A DNA stretch of 49,330 nt from DASRDZ01 sp035652335 (lineage in GTDB: Bacteria > Chloroflexota > Dormibacteria > Aeolococcales > Aeolococcaceae). Shown here piece by piece: positions 23,553 to 31,750 of this stretch. Every line of letters begins with the position of its first letter. Position 1 is the first letter of the stretch. The notes beneath the pieces are model-generated. The model searched no databases, was not told where the DNA came from, and saw only the letters and a program-made list of their open reading frames with translations. The stretch covers positions 1 to 49,330 of the forward strand of contig DASRDZ010000045.1 in NCBI GenBank assembly GCA_035652335.1. Reading direction: 5' to 3'. The position numbers and the translations under genes were made by a program.

Positions 23553-25343
23553 TCAGCTCCATGCGGCGTCCGACCACACGGCGTCGCTCCACGAGTTGTT
23601 CGACCAGCTGTTGTTGCTCCAGCTGTTGTTGCTCCAGGAGTTGTTCGACCAGCTGTTGTTGCTCCAGCTGTTGTTGCTCCACGAGTTGTTCGACCAGCTG
23701 TTGTTGGTCCAGGGGCCGTCGTTCCAGGCCCGCCCGGTCCAGCCGTCGCTGGTGACCATCGTCCCCCAGCCGCCGGCGGTCCAGGCGACGCCGTTGAACA
23801 CGCCGCCGGTCCAGATCGAGCCGCTGGCCAGGGAGCTGGCCATGCTGGCGGTGTTGACGGGGAGGCCGAAGATGTCGACCTCGCCCTGCAGGGCGACGCC
23901 GTTCCAGCTCAGCCGCGCCGAGCCGCGCGCGCCGTCGAGCGAGCCGGTGCCGGTGGCGGGCGCGAAGGCCTGCACCGCCAGGGCGGGCACGGCGGTCAGC
24001 GCGCTGCGCAGGTTGAGCTCACCGGCGCCCTGCAGCGTGCGCGACGCGCCCGCCAGCGGGAACGCGGTCGAGGTGAGCAGGTTCTTCACCTGGTCCGGCG
24101 TCAGCAGGGGGTTCTCGGAGAGCAGCAACGCGGCCGCACCGGAGGCCACCGCCGCCGACATCGAGGTGCCGCTGCCGCGGAAGAAGCGCGAGGCCACCAC
24201 CGCGGTCGGGTTGTTGACGTCGATGTACGAGCCCGGGTCGCGCAGGCTGACCACGTGGGCGCCCGGCGCGACCAGGTCGGGGTTGCGGTTGCCGTCGCCG
24301 CCCGCGGAGTAGGGCGACACGGTGTCGTCGCCGAGGGTGGCGGTGCCCATGTCGTCGGACGAGCCGACGGCGATGACGTAGGGGTCGTCGGCGGGGTCGA
24401 GGACGCCGGTCTTCCAGCCGCTGTTGCCGGTGGCGCCGACCACCACGATGCCCGCGTGCCAGGCGGTCTCGGCCGCGTAGGCGAGCGGGTCGTACACGTA
24501 GCTCTGATAGCTGTCGGTGCCGAACGACATGTTGACGACGCGGATGTTGAAGCCCGGGTCGGCGTGGTGGACGACCACCCAGTCGATGGCCGCGAGCACC
24601 TGCGAGACGTCGGTGTTGCCGTGCGAGTCGGCGACCTTGATCGACACCACGCGGGCGTCGGGGGCGGTGCCCAGGAAGTCGGTGGAGTCGCCGGCGTACT
24701 GGCCGGTGACGGCGCTGTTGTCGCGGCCGGCGATCATGCCCGCCATGAAGGTGCCGTGGCCGTAGGTGTCGAGGTTGGTCAGGTTCGGCCGCTGCGAGTC
24801 GAAGGAGAGGTCGGGTCCGTACACGACCTTGCCGGCCACCTGCAGCCCGTTGACCGGCACCACGCCGGTGTCGATGAGGGCGACGTCGACGCCCTTGCCG
24901 GTGTAGCCCGCCTGCCAGAAGGTCTGCGCACCGCTGTCGAGCGTCGTGTTGTACAGGGAGCCGAGGTCGGTGACCGGGCTCCACGTCCCGCCGCGACCCC
25001 AGCCGCTGCCCTGCATGTGCACCGGCAGGTTCGGCGTGACCTCGACGACGCCGGGCTCGTGCTGCAGGGTGCCGACCTGGTCGACGGGAACCGTTGCCGA
25101 CACCCCGTCGACGATGCCGATGGCGCGGACCACGTGCCCGCCGACCGCCCCGACCGCCTGCTGCGCCGCCGCCCCACCGCCCGGCTGACCACGGACGATC
25201 ACGGACACCTGCGTCCCCAGCCAGTCGCCGACCATGCGCGCGACGGGCGTGAGCGCCGGAACCATCAGCAGCGCGGCCAGCATCACGCAGAGAACGCGAC
25301 AGCGAGCCTGCGCCCGCCGATCCAGGGCGAGGAAGGACGGCAT
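23553..25343 (-). CDS. Secreted subtilisin-like serine protease (S8) with C-terminal NNSWS repeats
   Basis: A 596-aa protease from ATG 25343, with AGGGGG 10 nt upstream. A signal peptide or anchor (VLCVMLAALLMVPALTPVA) and an I9-like propeptide (about 45-110) precede the catalytic domain. The triad is Asp158 (ALIDTGV), His196 (YGHGTFMAG) and Ser394 (GSGTSMSAA), with oxyanion Asn307 (GATGNSG). After the domain (to about 450) comes a linker rich in Trp and Gly, then eight exact NNSWS pentads and two variants (DAVWS, DAAWS) at the very C-terminus. Such Trp/Ser/Asn tails occur on exported subtilases of high-GC and Chloroflexota-type bacteria and may bind the cell surface. It is 4 bp from the GGDEF-EAL start. 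Confidence 0.93.
   Translation of the reverse strand: MPSFLALDRRAQARCRVLCVMLAALLMVPALTPVARMVGDWLGTQVSVIVRGQPGGGAAAQQAVGAVGGHVVRAIGIVDGVSATVPVDQVGTLQHEPGVVEVTPNLPVHMQGSGWGRGGTWSPVTDLGSLYNTTLDSGAQTFWQAGYTGKGVDVALIDTGVVPVNGLQVAGKVVYGPDLSFDSQRPNLTNLDTYGHGTFMAGMIAGRDNSAVTGQYAGDSTDFLGTAPDARVVSIKVADSHGNTDVSQVLAAIDWVVVHHADPGFNIRVVNMSFGTDSYQSYVYDPLAYAAETAWHAGIVVVGATGNSGWKTGVLDPADDPYVIAVGSSDDMGTATLGDDTVSPYSAGGDGNRNPDLVAPGAHVVSLRDPGSYIDVNNPTAVVASRFFRGSGTSMSAAVASGAAALLLSENPLLTPDQVKNLLTSTAFPLAGASRTLQGAGELNLRSALTAVPALAVQAFAPATGTGSLDGARGSARLSWNGVALQGEVDIFGLPVNTASMASSLASGSIWTGGVFNGVAWTAGGWGTMVTSDGWTGRAWNDGPWTNNSWSNNSWSNNSWSNNSWSNNSWSNNSWSNNSWSNNSWSDAVWSDAAWS
23586..23705 (-). repeat. Eight tandem 15-bp repeats encoding NNSWS
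   Basis: Eight in-frame copies of a 15-bp unit at the 3' end of the subtilase gene. Synonymous differences form a higher-order period of three units (45 bp): one unit with TTGTTCGACCA alternates with two units containing TTGTTGCTCCA. This pattern suggests expansion by duplication of the 45-bp block, so copy number probably varies between strains. Confidence 0.9.
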
Positions 25344-25485
25344 CGGCTGGATCCCCCTTTCGAGCGAAGCTCCCGATCGCCGCGCGGCCCACCCCTCTCG
25401 GATCCCCGTTGTGCCTGCCGGGCGGCGGCTTCGTCTGCCCACGAGGATGGCAGGGCCAGTTCGCGGAGCCCTTCGCTTCTGGCAA

Positions 25486-25518
25486 GCAACGGTAAAGCCG
25501 GTGTAACGGCCGTGTAGC
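25486..25518 (-). promoter_or_regulatory. Three 11-bp direct repeats upstream of the subtilase (candidate response-regulator box)
   Basis: On the minus strand the three contiguous 11-mers read GCTACACGGCC, GTTACACCGGC and TTTACCGTTGC. They share a YTACMS core with exactly one helical turn spacing, the layout of OmpR/PhoB-type response-regulator sites such as PHO boxes. They lie about 140 bp upstream of the subtilase ATG. Confidence 0.35.
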
Positions 25519-25793
25519 GCAAGTCGCGGGGATGCGGCGGGCGGCGACGGGGCCGGCACGCTGGCGTCATCGCCGTGACAGCAGTCGTCGCTGGATCCAC
25601 AAACACCCGTGCGACGCCACATAGGCACGGCACCCCCTTCCGGCGGAGCGTGAGCAAGGGAGCGCGACAGCTGCGCGACGGCTCGGCGGGCGCCCCGGAA
25701 GGGCTGGAGGGTGCTCAGTGCATCTCGCAAGACGCCTCGTCCGCGGACGCGGGCAACCGCAGGCACGCGCGGGGGACATTCCCGCGGGCGGGC

Positions 25794-25821
25794 TTGACAT
25801 CGGCGGCCGGCGACGTACCGT
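25794..25821 (+). promoter_or_regulatory. Sigma-70-type promoter of the exported-protein pair
   Basis: A perfect -35 TTGACA (25794-25799) and TACCGT (25816-25821, TANNNT) are 16 bp apart. The start codon at 25865 is 43 bp downstream with a strong ribosome binding site between. It is one of the best promoter matches in the window. Confidence 0.65.
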
Positions 25822-25864
25822 CGCATGGTCGGCGGGTCGCCGGAGCTTGGGAAGGAAGGGAGCG

Positions 25865-26701
25865 GTGCTGGTCAGCGTCCTCGCCGCACAGGTGTGCGCC
25901 TGCACGGTCGCCCATGCGCAGGTGGCCACCTGCACGGGCATCGTGCGGCCGAACCCCGCCCCCAACACCTTCGCCAGCAACATGTGGGCGGGCGCGATCC
26001 GCAGCGCCGCGGCCAGTGACATGGGCGGCATCTGGGGCGACGTCCTCGACCCCGCGAAGATCCCGGTCAAGACGAGCAACTTCCAGCTCGGCGACTACGC
26101 CTGGGTGATGCTGGCCAGCGGCGCCGACAAGAACAACGTCTACGGCCTCGACTGGGTGCAGATCGGGACGGGCTGGGCGGGCTCGAGCGCCAACCAGGAA
26201 TACGTCTGGGAACAGCTCAACAACCCGCAGGAGCCGCTCTTCAACTACGAGCAGCCCGTGGTCAATCCGGCCTGGATCCACTACACGTTGAGCTTCGATC
26301 CCTGCAACGCCTGCACCTACGACCAGTACAACCACCCGGCCACCGGCTGGAGCTACGCCTGGTACAGCGTCCAGAACCTCTCGTCCCCCGGGACGCTGCT
26401 CAAGGAGGTGCCCATCACCTTCCATCCCACCAGCGCGGAGTACGCCGCCGAGACCAACAACTACGGCGACCAGATCGGCGGCACGATGGACGGGCCGCAG
26501 CGGATCAGCAGTCTCGCCTACTACTACCCGGCGGGGAGCGGGACCTGGTACTGGATGGGCACCGACGACAGCGCGGGCATGACGGCGTGGGCGCCGGACA
26601 ACACGTCGCCCTACGCGGTGTCCGAGCCGCCACAGGCCTACTACAACTCGGGCGGCGCCACCACGGACCTGGTGATCTACGACAAGAGGTGCCCGTCGTG
26701 A
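25865..26701 (+). CDS. Exported Trp/Tyr-rich protein of unknown function
   Basis: A 278-aa protein from GTG 25865, placed right after the purine-rich ribosome binding site; the longer open frame lacks one and starts before the promoter. A short signal peptide (VLVSVLAAQVCACTVAHA) is cut before QVATC. The mature protein is rich in Trp, Tyr and Asn (YGLDWVQIGTGWAG, WSYAWYSVQN, GTWYWMGTDD), has a CNACTYDQYNHP segment and ends in KRCPS, consistent with a secreted beta-rich protein that may bind carbohydrate. No family recognised. It overlaps the next gene by 4 nt. Confidence 0.75.
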   Translation: MLVSVLAAQVCACTVAHAQVATCTGIVRPNPAPNTFASNMWAGAIRSAAASDMGGIWGDVLDPAKIPVKTSNFQLGDYAWVMLASGADKNNVYGLDWVQIGTGWAGSSANQEYVWEQLNNPQEPLFNYEQPVVNPAWIHYTLSFDPCNACTYDQYNHPATGWSYAWYSVQNLSSPGTLLKEVPITFHPTSAEYAAETNNYGDQIGGTMDGPQRISSLAYYYPAGSGTWYWMGTDDSAGMTAWAPDNTSPYAVSEPPQAYYNSGGATTDLVIYDKRCPS

Positions 26702-27255
26702 CACGCGCCACCATTCGTCTCCAGAGGCTGGCCCGCGGCAGGATGCGCCTCACCCTGGCCGCGGCAGGGCTCGCGGTCGCGGCTGCCGGGGGCGCCGTCG
26801 CGATTCACACGACGGCTCCGTCGAACGGCGCAGCCCACGCGGCGGCGGCCACGTCGATGGCCGATCAGTTCGGCATCCCGGGCCTGACCGACGCCACCTT
26901 CGCCCACGACGGGGTGACGCTGCACGCGCCGAGCAATCCCAATCCGGCGGTCACCAAGCAGAAGGCGGAGGCGGCGGCGAACGCGTTCGGGTCGCCGGCC
27001 GCGACGGTGGTGGCCGCGGTGCTCGCCGACGTCGACAGCAGGTACATGCAGGACGGCCAGGACCCGCACGGCTTCGACAATCCCCGGCTGTGCTGGGTCG
27101 TCGTCCTCAAGACGAGCACCGTTCTCGCTCCGGAGGGCCGCGTCATCGGGACGTTCACGCCCTCCCCGGAGAACATGGAGATCGCCATGCTGGACGCCAA
27201 GACCGGGCGGATCATCGGGATCTTCCGTGACGGGGACATGCCCGTCATCAAGTAG
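26698..27255 (+). CDS. Membrane-anchored or exported protein, PepSY-like
   Basis: A 185-aa protein from GTG 26698 in a GTGA overlap with the upstream exported-protein gene. The N-terminus RLTLAAAGLAVAAAGGAVAI is an uncleaved anchor or signal peptide. The exported domain of about 130 residues includes a helix (KQKAEAAANAFGSPA) and the strand pair LCWVVVLKTS ... AMLDAKTGRIIGIFR, which resembles PepSY or peptidase-propeptide domains; the resemblance is short and is offered only as a possibility. It may chaperone or inhibit the partner protein. Confidence 0.65.
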   Translation: MTRATIRLQRLARGRMRLTLAAAGLAVAAAGGAVAIHTTAPSNGAAHAAAATSMADQFGIPGLTDATFAHDGVTLHAPSNPNPAVTKQKAEAAANAFGSPAATVVAAVLADVDSRYMQDGQDPHGFDNPRLCWVVVLKTSTVLAPEGRVIGTFTPSPENMEIAMLDAKTGRIIGIFRDGDMPVIK

Positions 27256-27269
27256 AGGGGCGCCGGACC

Positions 27270-27301
27270 GAAGGGCCGTGGGAGCGATCCCGCGGCCCTT
27301 C
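27270..27301. terminator. Strong bidirectional hairpin between convergent operons
   Basis: A 14-bp stem (GAAGGGCCGTGGGA with TCCCGCGGCCCTTC, one T-G mismatch or wobble) around a GCGA tetraloop. It lies 15 bp after the stop at 27255 and 6 bp beyond the end of the convergent topoisomerase gene. GNRA-type loop and position support a transcription end for both operons; no T-run is needed in many high-GC bacteria. Confidence 0.75.
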
Positions 27302-27307
27302 CTCGTC

Positions 27308-28390
27308 TCAGCCCGCCGCCCGCGCCACCCGTGCGGGCACCTTGCGCTTCTCCAGCAACCGCAGCACCGCGCGCTCCTCGTCGCGCAGCCCCTCGCCACG
27401 GGTGGCGCGCTCGGGCGAGGGAGCATGCATGCGCACGCGCAGCAGCGAGCCGTCCATGTGCGCGTCGACGACGTCGGGGTGCACGTAGCACTTGCGCGCG
27501 ATGGTGGCGGTGTTGCCAAGCTGCCTGGCGACGCGCTCGATCGCCTCCTTCACCTGGCGCCTGCCCTCGCGCTCGGACGGCACGGCCCCCATCTCGCGGA
27601 GGAAGCAGGCGGCGAGAACGGTGCCGACCCAGGTGCGGAAGTCCTTGGCGGTGAAGTCGTCGCCGGCGACGTCGCGCAGGTAGTCGTTGACGTCCTCGGA
27701 GGACACGGCGCGGCGCTCGCCGTCGTCGTCCAGGTACTGGAAGAGCTCGTGGCCGGGAAGCTCCTGGCACTGACGGACGATGCGCGCCAGGCGCCGGTCG
27801 TGCACCGCCACCGCGTGCGTCTTGCCCGACTTGCCGCGGAACTCGAACTTCACGGTGGCGCCGCGCACCGAGGCGTGGCGGGTGCGCATCGTGGTGAGGC
27901 CATAGGAGTGGTTCTCGCGCGCGTACTCCTCGTTGCCGACGCGGATCGCCGTGGTGTCGAGCAGCCGGACGACGGTGGCCAGCACCTTCTCCCGCGGCAG
28001 CCCCTCGCGCGCCAGGTCGGCGGCGACGCGCTCGCGGATGCGCGGCAGGGCGCGGCCGAAGGCGATCATGCGCTCGTACTTGGCCTCGTCGCGCACCGCA
28101 CGCCAGCGCTCGTGGTAGCGGTACTGCTTGCGGCCACGCGCGTCGCGACCGGTGGCCTGGAGGTGGCCGTTGGCGGACGGCGAGATCCACACGTCGGTCC
28201 ACGCGGGCGGGATGGCCAGATGGCGGATGCGCTGGATCTCCGCGGCGTCGCGCAGCGGCGTGCCGTCCGGCGCGGTGAAGACCCAGCCGTCGCCGCGGCG
28301 GGCGCGGCGGATGCCGGGCGTGGTGTCGCTGACATAGCGCAGCCCGGCCTCACGCGCGTCGGCGACGGCGTCCGCGGTGGCCACCGTCAT
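27308..28390 (-). CDS. DNA topoisomerase IB (poxvirus/bacterial type)
   Basis: A 360-aa type IB topoisomerase that relaxes supercoils through a 3'-phosphotyrosine. The N-terminal cap domain has YVSDTTPGIRRARRG and LAIPPAWTDVWISPSANGHL. The catalytic domain has RVGNEEYARENHSYGL, FRGKSGKTH (catalytic Lys) and the nucleophile Tyr in ARKCYVHPDVV. All frames upstream belong to the ligase gene; ATG 28390 is fixed by homology and overlaps the 124-aa gene stop by 4 nt. It is the last gene of a five-gene operon. Bacterial TopIB is sporadic and its presence next to a ligase is notable. Confidence 0.93.
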   Translation of the reverse strand: MTVATADAVADAREAGLRYVSDTTPGIRRARRGDGWVFTAPDGTPLRDAAEIQRIRHLAIPPAWTDVWISPSANGHLQATGRDARGRKQYRYHERWRAVRDEAKYERMIAFGRALPRIRERVAADLAREGLPREKVLATVVRLLDTTAIRVGNEEYARENHSYGLTTMRTRHASVRGATVKFEFRGKSGKTHAVAVHDRRLARIVRQCQELPGHELFQYLDDDGERRAVSSEDVNDYLRDVAGDDFTAKDFRTWVGTVLAACFLREMGAVPSEREGRRQVKEAIERVARQLGNTATIARKCYVHPDVVDAHMDGSLLRVRMHAPSPERATRGEGLRDEERAVLRLLEKRKVPARVARAAG

Positions 28391-28761
28391 CGGTGGTTGT
28401 AGAACTCCACCGTCCAGCGCCACTCCTGCTGCGCCTCGTCGTTCCACCACGAGCGCAGGATGCCCACCTCGCCGCCGGGCAGCAGCACCGGCATGCCGTG
28501 GTCGGCCTCCGTGGGCCACACCGTCGAGCGTTCGATGCGCGAGCCCACCCGGCGCAGCAGCACGATCGGCATGTCGCGCTCGCCGCGGAGGTCGTCGCCG
28601 CGCGCGACCACGCTGTCGCCCTCGCGCACCTCGACGCGCAGCACCGGCGGCGCGGCGTGCACCAGCATCACGTCGGTCGGTGCCGTCATCCCCCGCGCGA
28701 ACGACACGCCCTGTGACCCCGCCTCCGGGTACCACAGATCCCACACCTGGATCGCACTCAT
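28387..28761 (-). CDS. Conserved-looking small protein between DNA ligase and topoisomerase (unknown)
   Basis: A 124-aa soluble protein with no signal or TM segment. It starts with MSAIQVWDLWYPEAGSQGVS and ends with EWRWTVEFYNHR. It is rich in Trp, Val and Arg and predicted mostly beta. It overlaps the ligase stop and the topoisomerase start by 4 nt each (ATGA), so its expression is locked to both. The position suggests a role linked to DNA nicking and joining, but no domain was recognised. Confidence 0.78.
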   Translation of the reverse strand: MSAIQVWDLWYPEAGSQGVSFARGMTAPTDVMLVHAAPPVLRVEVREGDSVVARGDDLRGERDMPIVLLRRVGSRIERSTVWPTEADHGMPVLLPGGEVGILRSWWNDEAQQEWRWTVEFYNHR

Positions 28762-29798
28762 GCGGGCGCTCCGAACTCCACGACGTCGGAGAGGTCGATG
28801 CGCACCGGCGGCACGAGCTGGTCGAAGGTGCACTCGGCGGGCGGCTTGTCGGTGCGCCAGTGATGGAAGCGCGCGGCGTGGCGGAAGCGCGGGCCCTGCA
28901 TGTAGTCGAACGACACCTCGCAGACCAGCTCGGGGGCCACCGGGATCCAGGACTCGTCGCGCTTGCCCTGCGTCCAGCGCGAAGGACCGCCCGGCGTCCG
29001 GCCGTACCCGAAGCTCGACCCGCCCTCGTAGGGCCTGAGCTTCTCCAGCAGCGCGCGCCGCTCCGCCGCGTTGAACGACGACGTGTGCCCGACGAGGTGC
29101 AGCGTGCCGTCGTCGCCGTACAACCCGAGCAGCAGCGAGGCGACGCCCGCACCCTCGTTGACGGCCAGCCGGTAGCCGCCGACGACGCAGTCGACGGTGC
29201 GCCGGTGCTTCACCTTCACCCACAGCCGCTGGCCCTCGACGTAGCGCTGCGACGCCTGCTTCGCGATGACGCCGTCGAGCCCCGCGCCCTCGTAGCGCGT
29301 GAACCACTCGGCCGCCTCGTCCGCATCGGCCGTCTGCGGCGTGATGGCGACGCTCGGCGTCGCCCGCAGCGACGAGATCAGCCGCGCGCGCCGCTCGCTC
29401 CCCGGCAGCGGGCGCAGGTCCTCGCCGCCCACCGCCAGGAGGTCGAAGGCGATGAACGACGCCGGCGTCTCCACCGACAGGCGCTTGATCCGCGACGCCG
29501 CGGGATGGATGCGCTGCTGCAGGGCGTCGAAGTCGAGCCCGCGCTCGCCCGCGATGACGATCTCCCCGTCGACCACGGCCCGCTCCGGCAGGGCGAGACG
29601 GAGCTGCTCGACGACCTCGGGGAAGTAGCGGTCGAGGGTCTGCCCGTTGCGGCTGTCGATGCGCACCGAGTCGCCGTCGCGGAAGACGATGGCGCGGAAG
29701 CCGTCCCACTTCGGCTCGTAGAGCCAGCCCTCCCCTCGCGGGATGTCGAGCTGCAGCTTGGCCAGCATCGGGGAGAGCGGCGGAGAGATGGGCAGCAT
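28758..29798 (-). CDS. ATP-dependent DNA ligase, LigC-type
   Basis: A 346-aa ligase with the adenylation domain (about 1-205) and an OB-fold domain (about 210-330). The nucleophile Lys30 is in EPKWDGFRA (motif I, KxDG). VVDGEIVI is motif III, FIAFDLLA precedes motif IIIa, GLDGVIAK is motif IV and WVKVKHRRTVDCVVG is motif V. Length and order match actinobacterial LigC, an accessory ligase of repair. There is no polymerase or nuclease domain as in LigD. It overlaps fdhD by 1 nt (TGATG) and the 124-aa gene by 4 nt. Confidence 0.92.
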   Translation of the reverse strand: MLPISPPLSPMLAKLQLDIPRGEGWLYEPKWDGFRAIVFRDGDSVRIDSRNGQTLDRYFPEVVEQLRLALPERAVVDGEIVIAGERGLDFDALQQRIHPAASRIKRLSVETPASFIAFDLLAVGGEDLRPLPGSERRARLISSLRATPSVAITPQTADADEAAEWFTRYEGAGLDGVIAKQASQRYVEGQRLWVKVKHRRTVDCVVGGYRLAVNEGAGVASLLLGLYGDDGTLHLVGHTSSFNAAERRALLEKLRPYEGGSSFGYGRTPGGPSRWTQGKRDESWIPVAPELVCEVSFDYMQGPRFRHAARFHHWRTDKPPAECTFDQLVPPVRIDLSDVVEFGAPA

Positions 29799-30619
29799 CA
29801 GTCGGGCGTCACCACGCGCTGCGCTCCCGCGTAGACGTTCATCGTCGCCTCACGCAGGAAACCCACCAGCGTCATCCCCGCCTCCTCGGCGAGGTCGACC
29901 GCCAGCGACGACGGCGCCGACACCGCCGCGAGCAGCGGGATGCCGGCCATCAGCGCCTTCTGGGTCAGCTCGAAGGAGGCGCGCCCCGACACCATGAGCA
30001 GGTGCGAGCGCAGCGGCAGGCGCCGCGAGGTCGCCGCCCAGCCCACCACCTTGTCGACCGCGTTGTGCCGTCCCACGTCCTCGCGCAGGCAGAGCAGATC
30101 GCCGCCGGCGCTGAACAACCCCGCCGCATGCAGGCCGCCGGTGCGCGAGAACACCTGCTGCGCCTCTCGAATCCGCGCCGGCAGCGACGACAGCAGCGCC
30201 GGCGTCACGCGCAGCGGATCGTCGCCGACCGGCCAGGCGGCGCGCGTGCGGATGGCGTCGATGCTCGCCTTGCCGCACAGCCCGCACGACGACGTCGTGT
30301 AGAAGTTGCGCGCCGCACCCGCGCCGAGCGGCGGCGCATCGGGTCGCAGGGTGACGTCGAGAACGTTCATCTCGCCGCTGTCCTTCCACGAGCAGGTCTG
30401 GATCAGCTCCACCTGCTCGGGAGCGGTCACCACACCTTCGCTGAGCAGGAAGCCGACGCAGAGCTCGAAGTCGTTGCCCGGCGTGCGCATCGTGACCGCC
30501 AGTGGCGCGCCGCCGACGCGGATCTCCAGCGGCTCCTCGGCGACGACGTCGTCGCCGCGCCACTGCACCGTCCCCTCCCCCACCCGCAGCAGGCGGCGGC
30601 GGACGGTGCGGCTAGGCAT
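29798..30619 (-). CDS. fdhD: FdhD, sulfurtransferase for formate dehydrogenase maturation
   Basis: A 273-aa FdhD homologue. FdhD moves sulphur from a cysteine desulfurase to the molybdenum cofactor of formate dehydrogenase. The CxxC loop is present in TTSSCGLCGKAS (C112, C115), as are RTPGNDFELCVGFLLSEGVV, FSRTGGLHAAGLF and DVGRHNAVDKVVG. The length is normal. No formate dehydrogenase gene is in the window, so the client is elsewhere. It is the second gene of the operon led by the patatin gene, overlapping it by 8 nt. Confidence 0.95.
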   Translation of the reverse strand: MPSRTVRRRLLRVGEGTVQWRGDDVVAEEPLEIRVGGAPLAVTMRTPGNDFELCVGFLLSEGVVTAPEQVELIQTCSWKDSGEMNVLDVTLRPDAPPLGAGAARNFYTTSSCGLCGKASIDAIRTRAAWPVGDDPLRVTPALLSSLPARIREAQQVFSRTGGLHAAGLFSAGGDLLCLREDVGRHNAVDKVVGWAATSRRLPLRSHLLMVSGRASFELTQKALMAGIPLLAAVSAPSSLAVDLAEEAGMTLVGFLREATMNVYAGAQRVVTPD

Positions 30620-31628
30620 CGCGCGCGCCCACCTCCGGCTCCTCCGCCTCGGGCAGCTCCGCGTGCCCGACGCGACGCCACAGCGGCAACGCGCTGACCC
30701 GCTCGCGCACCCGCCCCTCGACGACGTGCCAGCGGTCCATCAGCCCGACGCGCTCCTCCTCCGGCGGCGACTCGACGCGCGGCAGCGGCATGCCCGCAAG
30801 CCAGGCGCGCGCCAGCTCGCGTCCGCGCGCGACCGCGGGCTCGGCGCGCTGGAAGTCGAGAGTCGAGCCCAGGCCGCCGACCTCGATGAGGTGCAGCGGC
30901 ACGCCCGCGCCCGCCGCGGCGGCGAGCGAGCGGCGGCGCTGGTGCACCTGGGAGACGAGGGTCATGCGATCGATGATCTCACCCAGTCCCACCGGCGGGG
31001 TCTCCACCTCCGAGGTGCTGGCGTCGATGAGCACGATGGTGCGCGCGCCGCGTCGCACGGCCTCGTGCACGCCGAAGTTGTCGACGACACCGCCGTCGAC
31101 GAGCAGGCGGTCGCGCAGCGCGACGGGCGGCAGCACCGTGGGGATGGCGCTCGAGGCGCGCACCGCGGGTGCCACGGGACCGCGGTGGAAGTAGACGAGG
31201 TCGGCGGTGAGCAGGTCGGTGGCGCCGACGGTGAGCGGGATGCCCAGCTCCTCGAACCGCGTCTCGCCGAAGCCGCGCGCCAGCAGGTGCTCGACGCGCT
31301 CCGCGCTGATGGCCGCGCTGCGCCGCCAGGCCAGGGCACCCGCGTAGCCGAGCCACATTCCCTTGAAGATGCCACGCACCTCGGGATCGGCCCACCATCG
31401 CGCCAGCCCTTCCGCGCCCTCGACGGTGGGGTGCGAGGCCAGCCAGGCGCCGTTCCAGGCGCCGATCGAGGTGCCCACGATGAAGTCGGGACGCAGGCCG
31501 CTGCGCAGCAGCTCGACGACCACGCCCGCCTGGGCGGCGCCGCGCGCCCCGCCACCGCTCAGGCACAGCGCCACCGGCGGGCGCAGCGCGTCGACCCGCG
31601 CCCGGGCCGGGCTGCTGCCGTTCTCCAT
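30612..31628 (-). CDS. Patatin-like phospholipase
   Basis: A 338-aa lipid acyl hydrolase. The oxyanion loop CLSGGGARGAAQAG (about residues 22-35), the nucleophile Ser54 in VGTSIGAWNG (GxSxG) and the catalytic Asp in LLVDGGVVDNFG form a complete Ser-Asp dyad. There is no signal peptide, so it should act on the inner leaflet or on cytosolic lipids, as in the RssA-like group. It is the first gene of the operon patatin-fdhD-ligase-124aa-topIB. Its ATG follows TAGGCT (31636-31641) by 7 nt with no Shine-Dalgarno, a leaderless layout. Confidence 0.92.
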   Translation of the reverse strand: MENGSSPARARVDALRPPVALCLSGGGARGAAQAGVVVELLRSGLRPDFIVGTSIGAWNGAWLASHPTVEGAEGLARWWADPEVRGIFKGMWLGYAGALAWRRSAAISAERVEHLLARGFGETRFEELGIPLTVGATDLLTADLVYFHRGPVAPAVRASSAIPTVLPPVALRDRLLVDGGVVDNFGVHEAVRRGARTIVLIDASTSEVETPPVGLGEIIDRMTLVSQVHQRRRSLAAAAGAGVPLHLIEVGGLGSTLDFQRAEPAVARGRELARAWLAGMPLPRVESPPEEERVGLMDRWHVVEGRVRERVSALPLWRRVGHAELPEAEEPEVGARDA

Positions 31629-31641
31629 CCCGCGGAGCCTA
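31629..31641 (-). promoter_or_regulatory. Candidate leaderless promoter -10 of the five-gene patatin-topIB operon
   Basis: TAGGCT (minus strand, 31636-31641) matches TANNNT and is 7 nt before the patatin ATG. All four downstream genes overlap, so this would drive the whole operon. No -35 is recognisable in the GC-rich sequence upstream. Confidence 0.45.
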
Positions 31642-31750
31642 CGCCGGACGGGGCGCGCGCGGCACGTTGCGCCGCCGCGGGCCGCGTGCCATCCTGTGCG
31701 CCCTCAGCGGCCGGCCCCTGCCATGCGGCGGGAATGGAGGGCATCTAGCC

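Larger units (their letters stand above)
25344..25864. other. 521-bp intergenic region with two divergent promoters
   Basis: The region separates the subtilase (minus) from the exported protein at 25865 (plus). It holds three 11-bp direct repeats (25486-25518) and a sigma-70-type promoter (25794-25821). The rest shows no frame with convincing product or start. The purine-rich GGAAGGAAGGGAG at 25851-25863 is the ribosome binding site of the plus-strand gene. Confidence 0.6.

Noticed and set aside
23494..23682. Gln-rich small frame opposite the subtilase repeats
   Set aside because: It is only another frame of the 15-bp repeat array.
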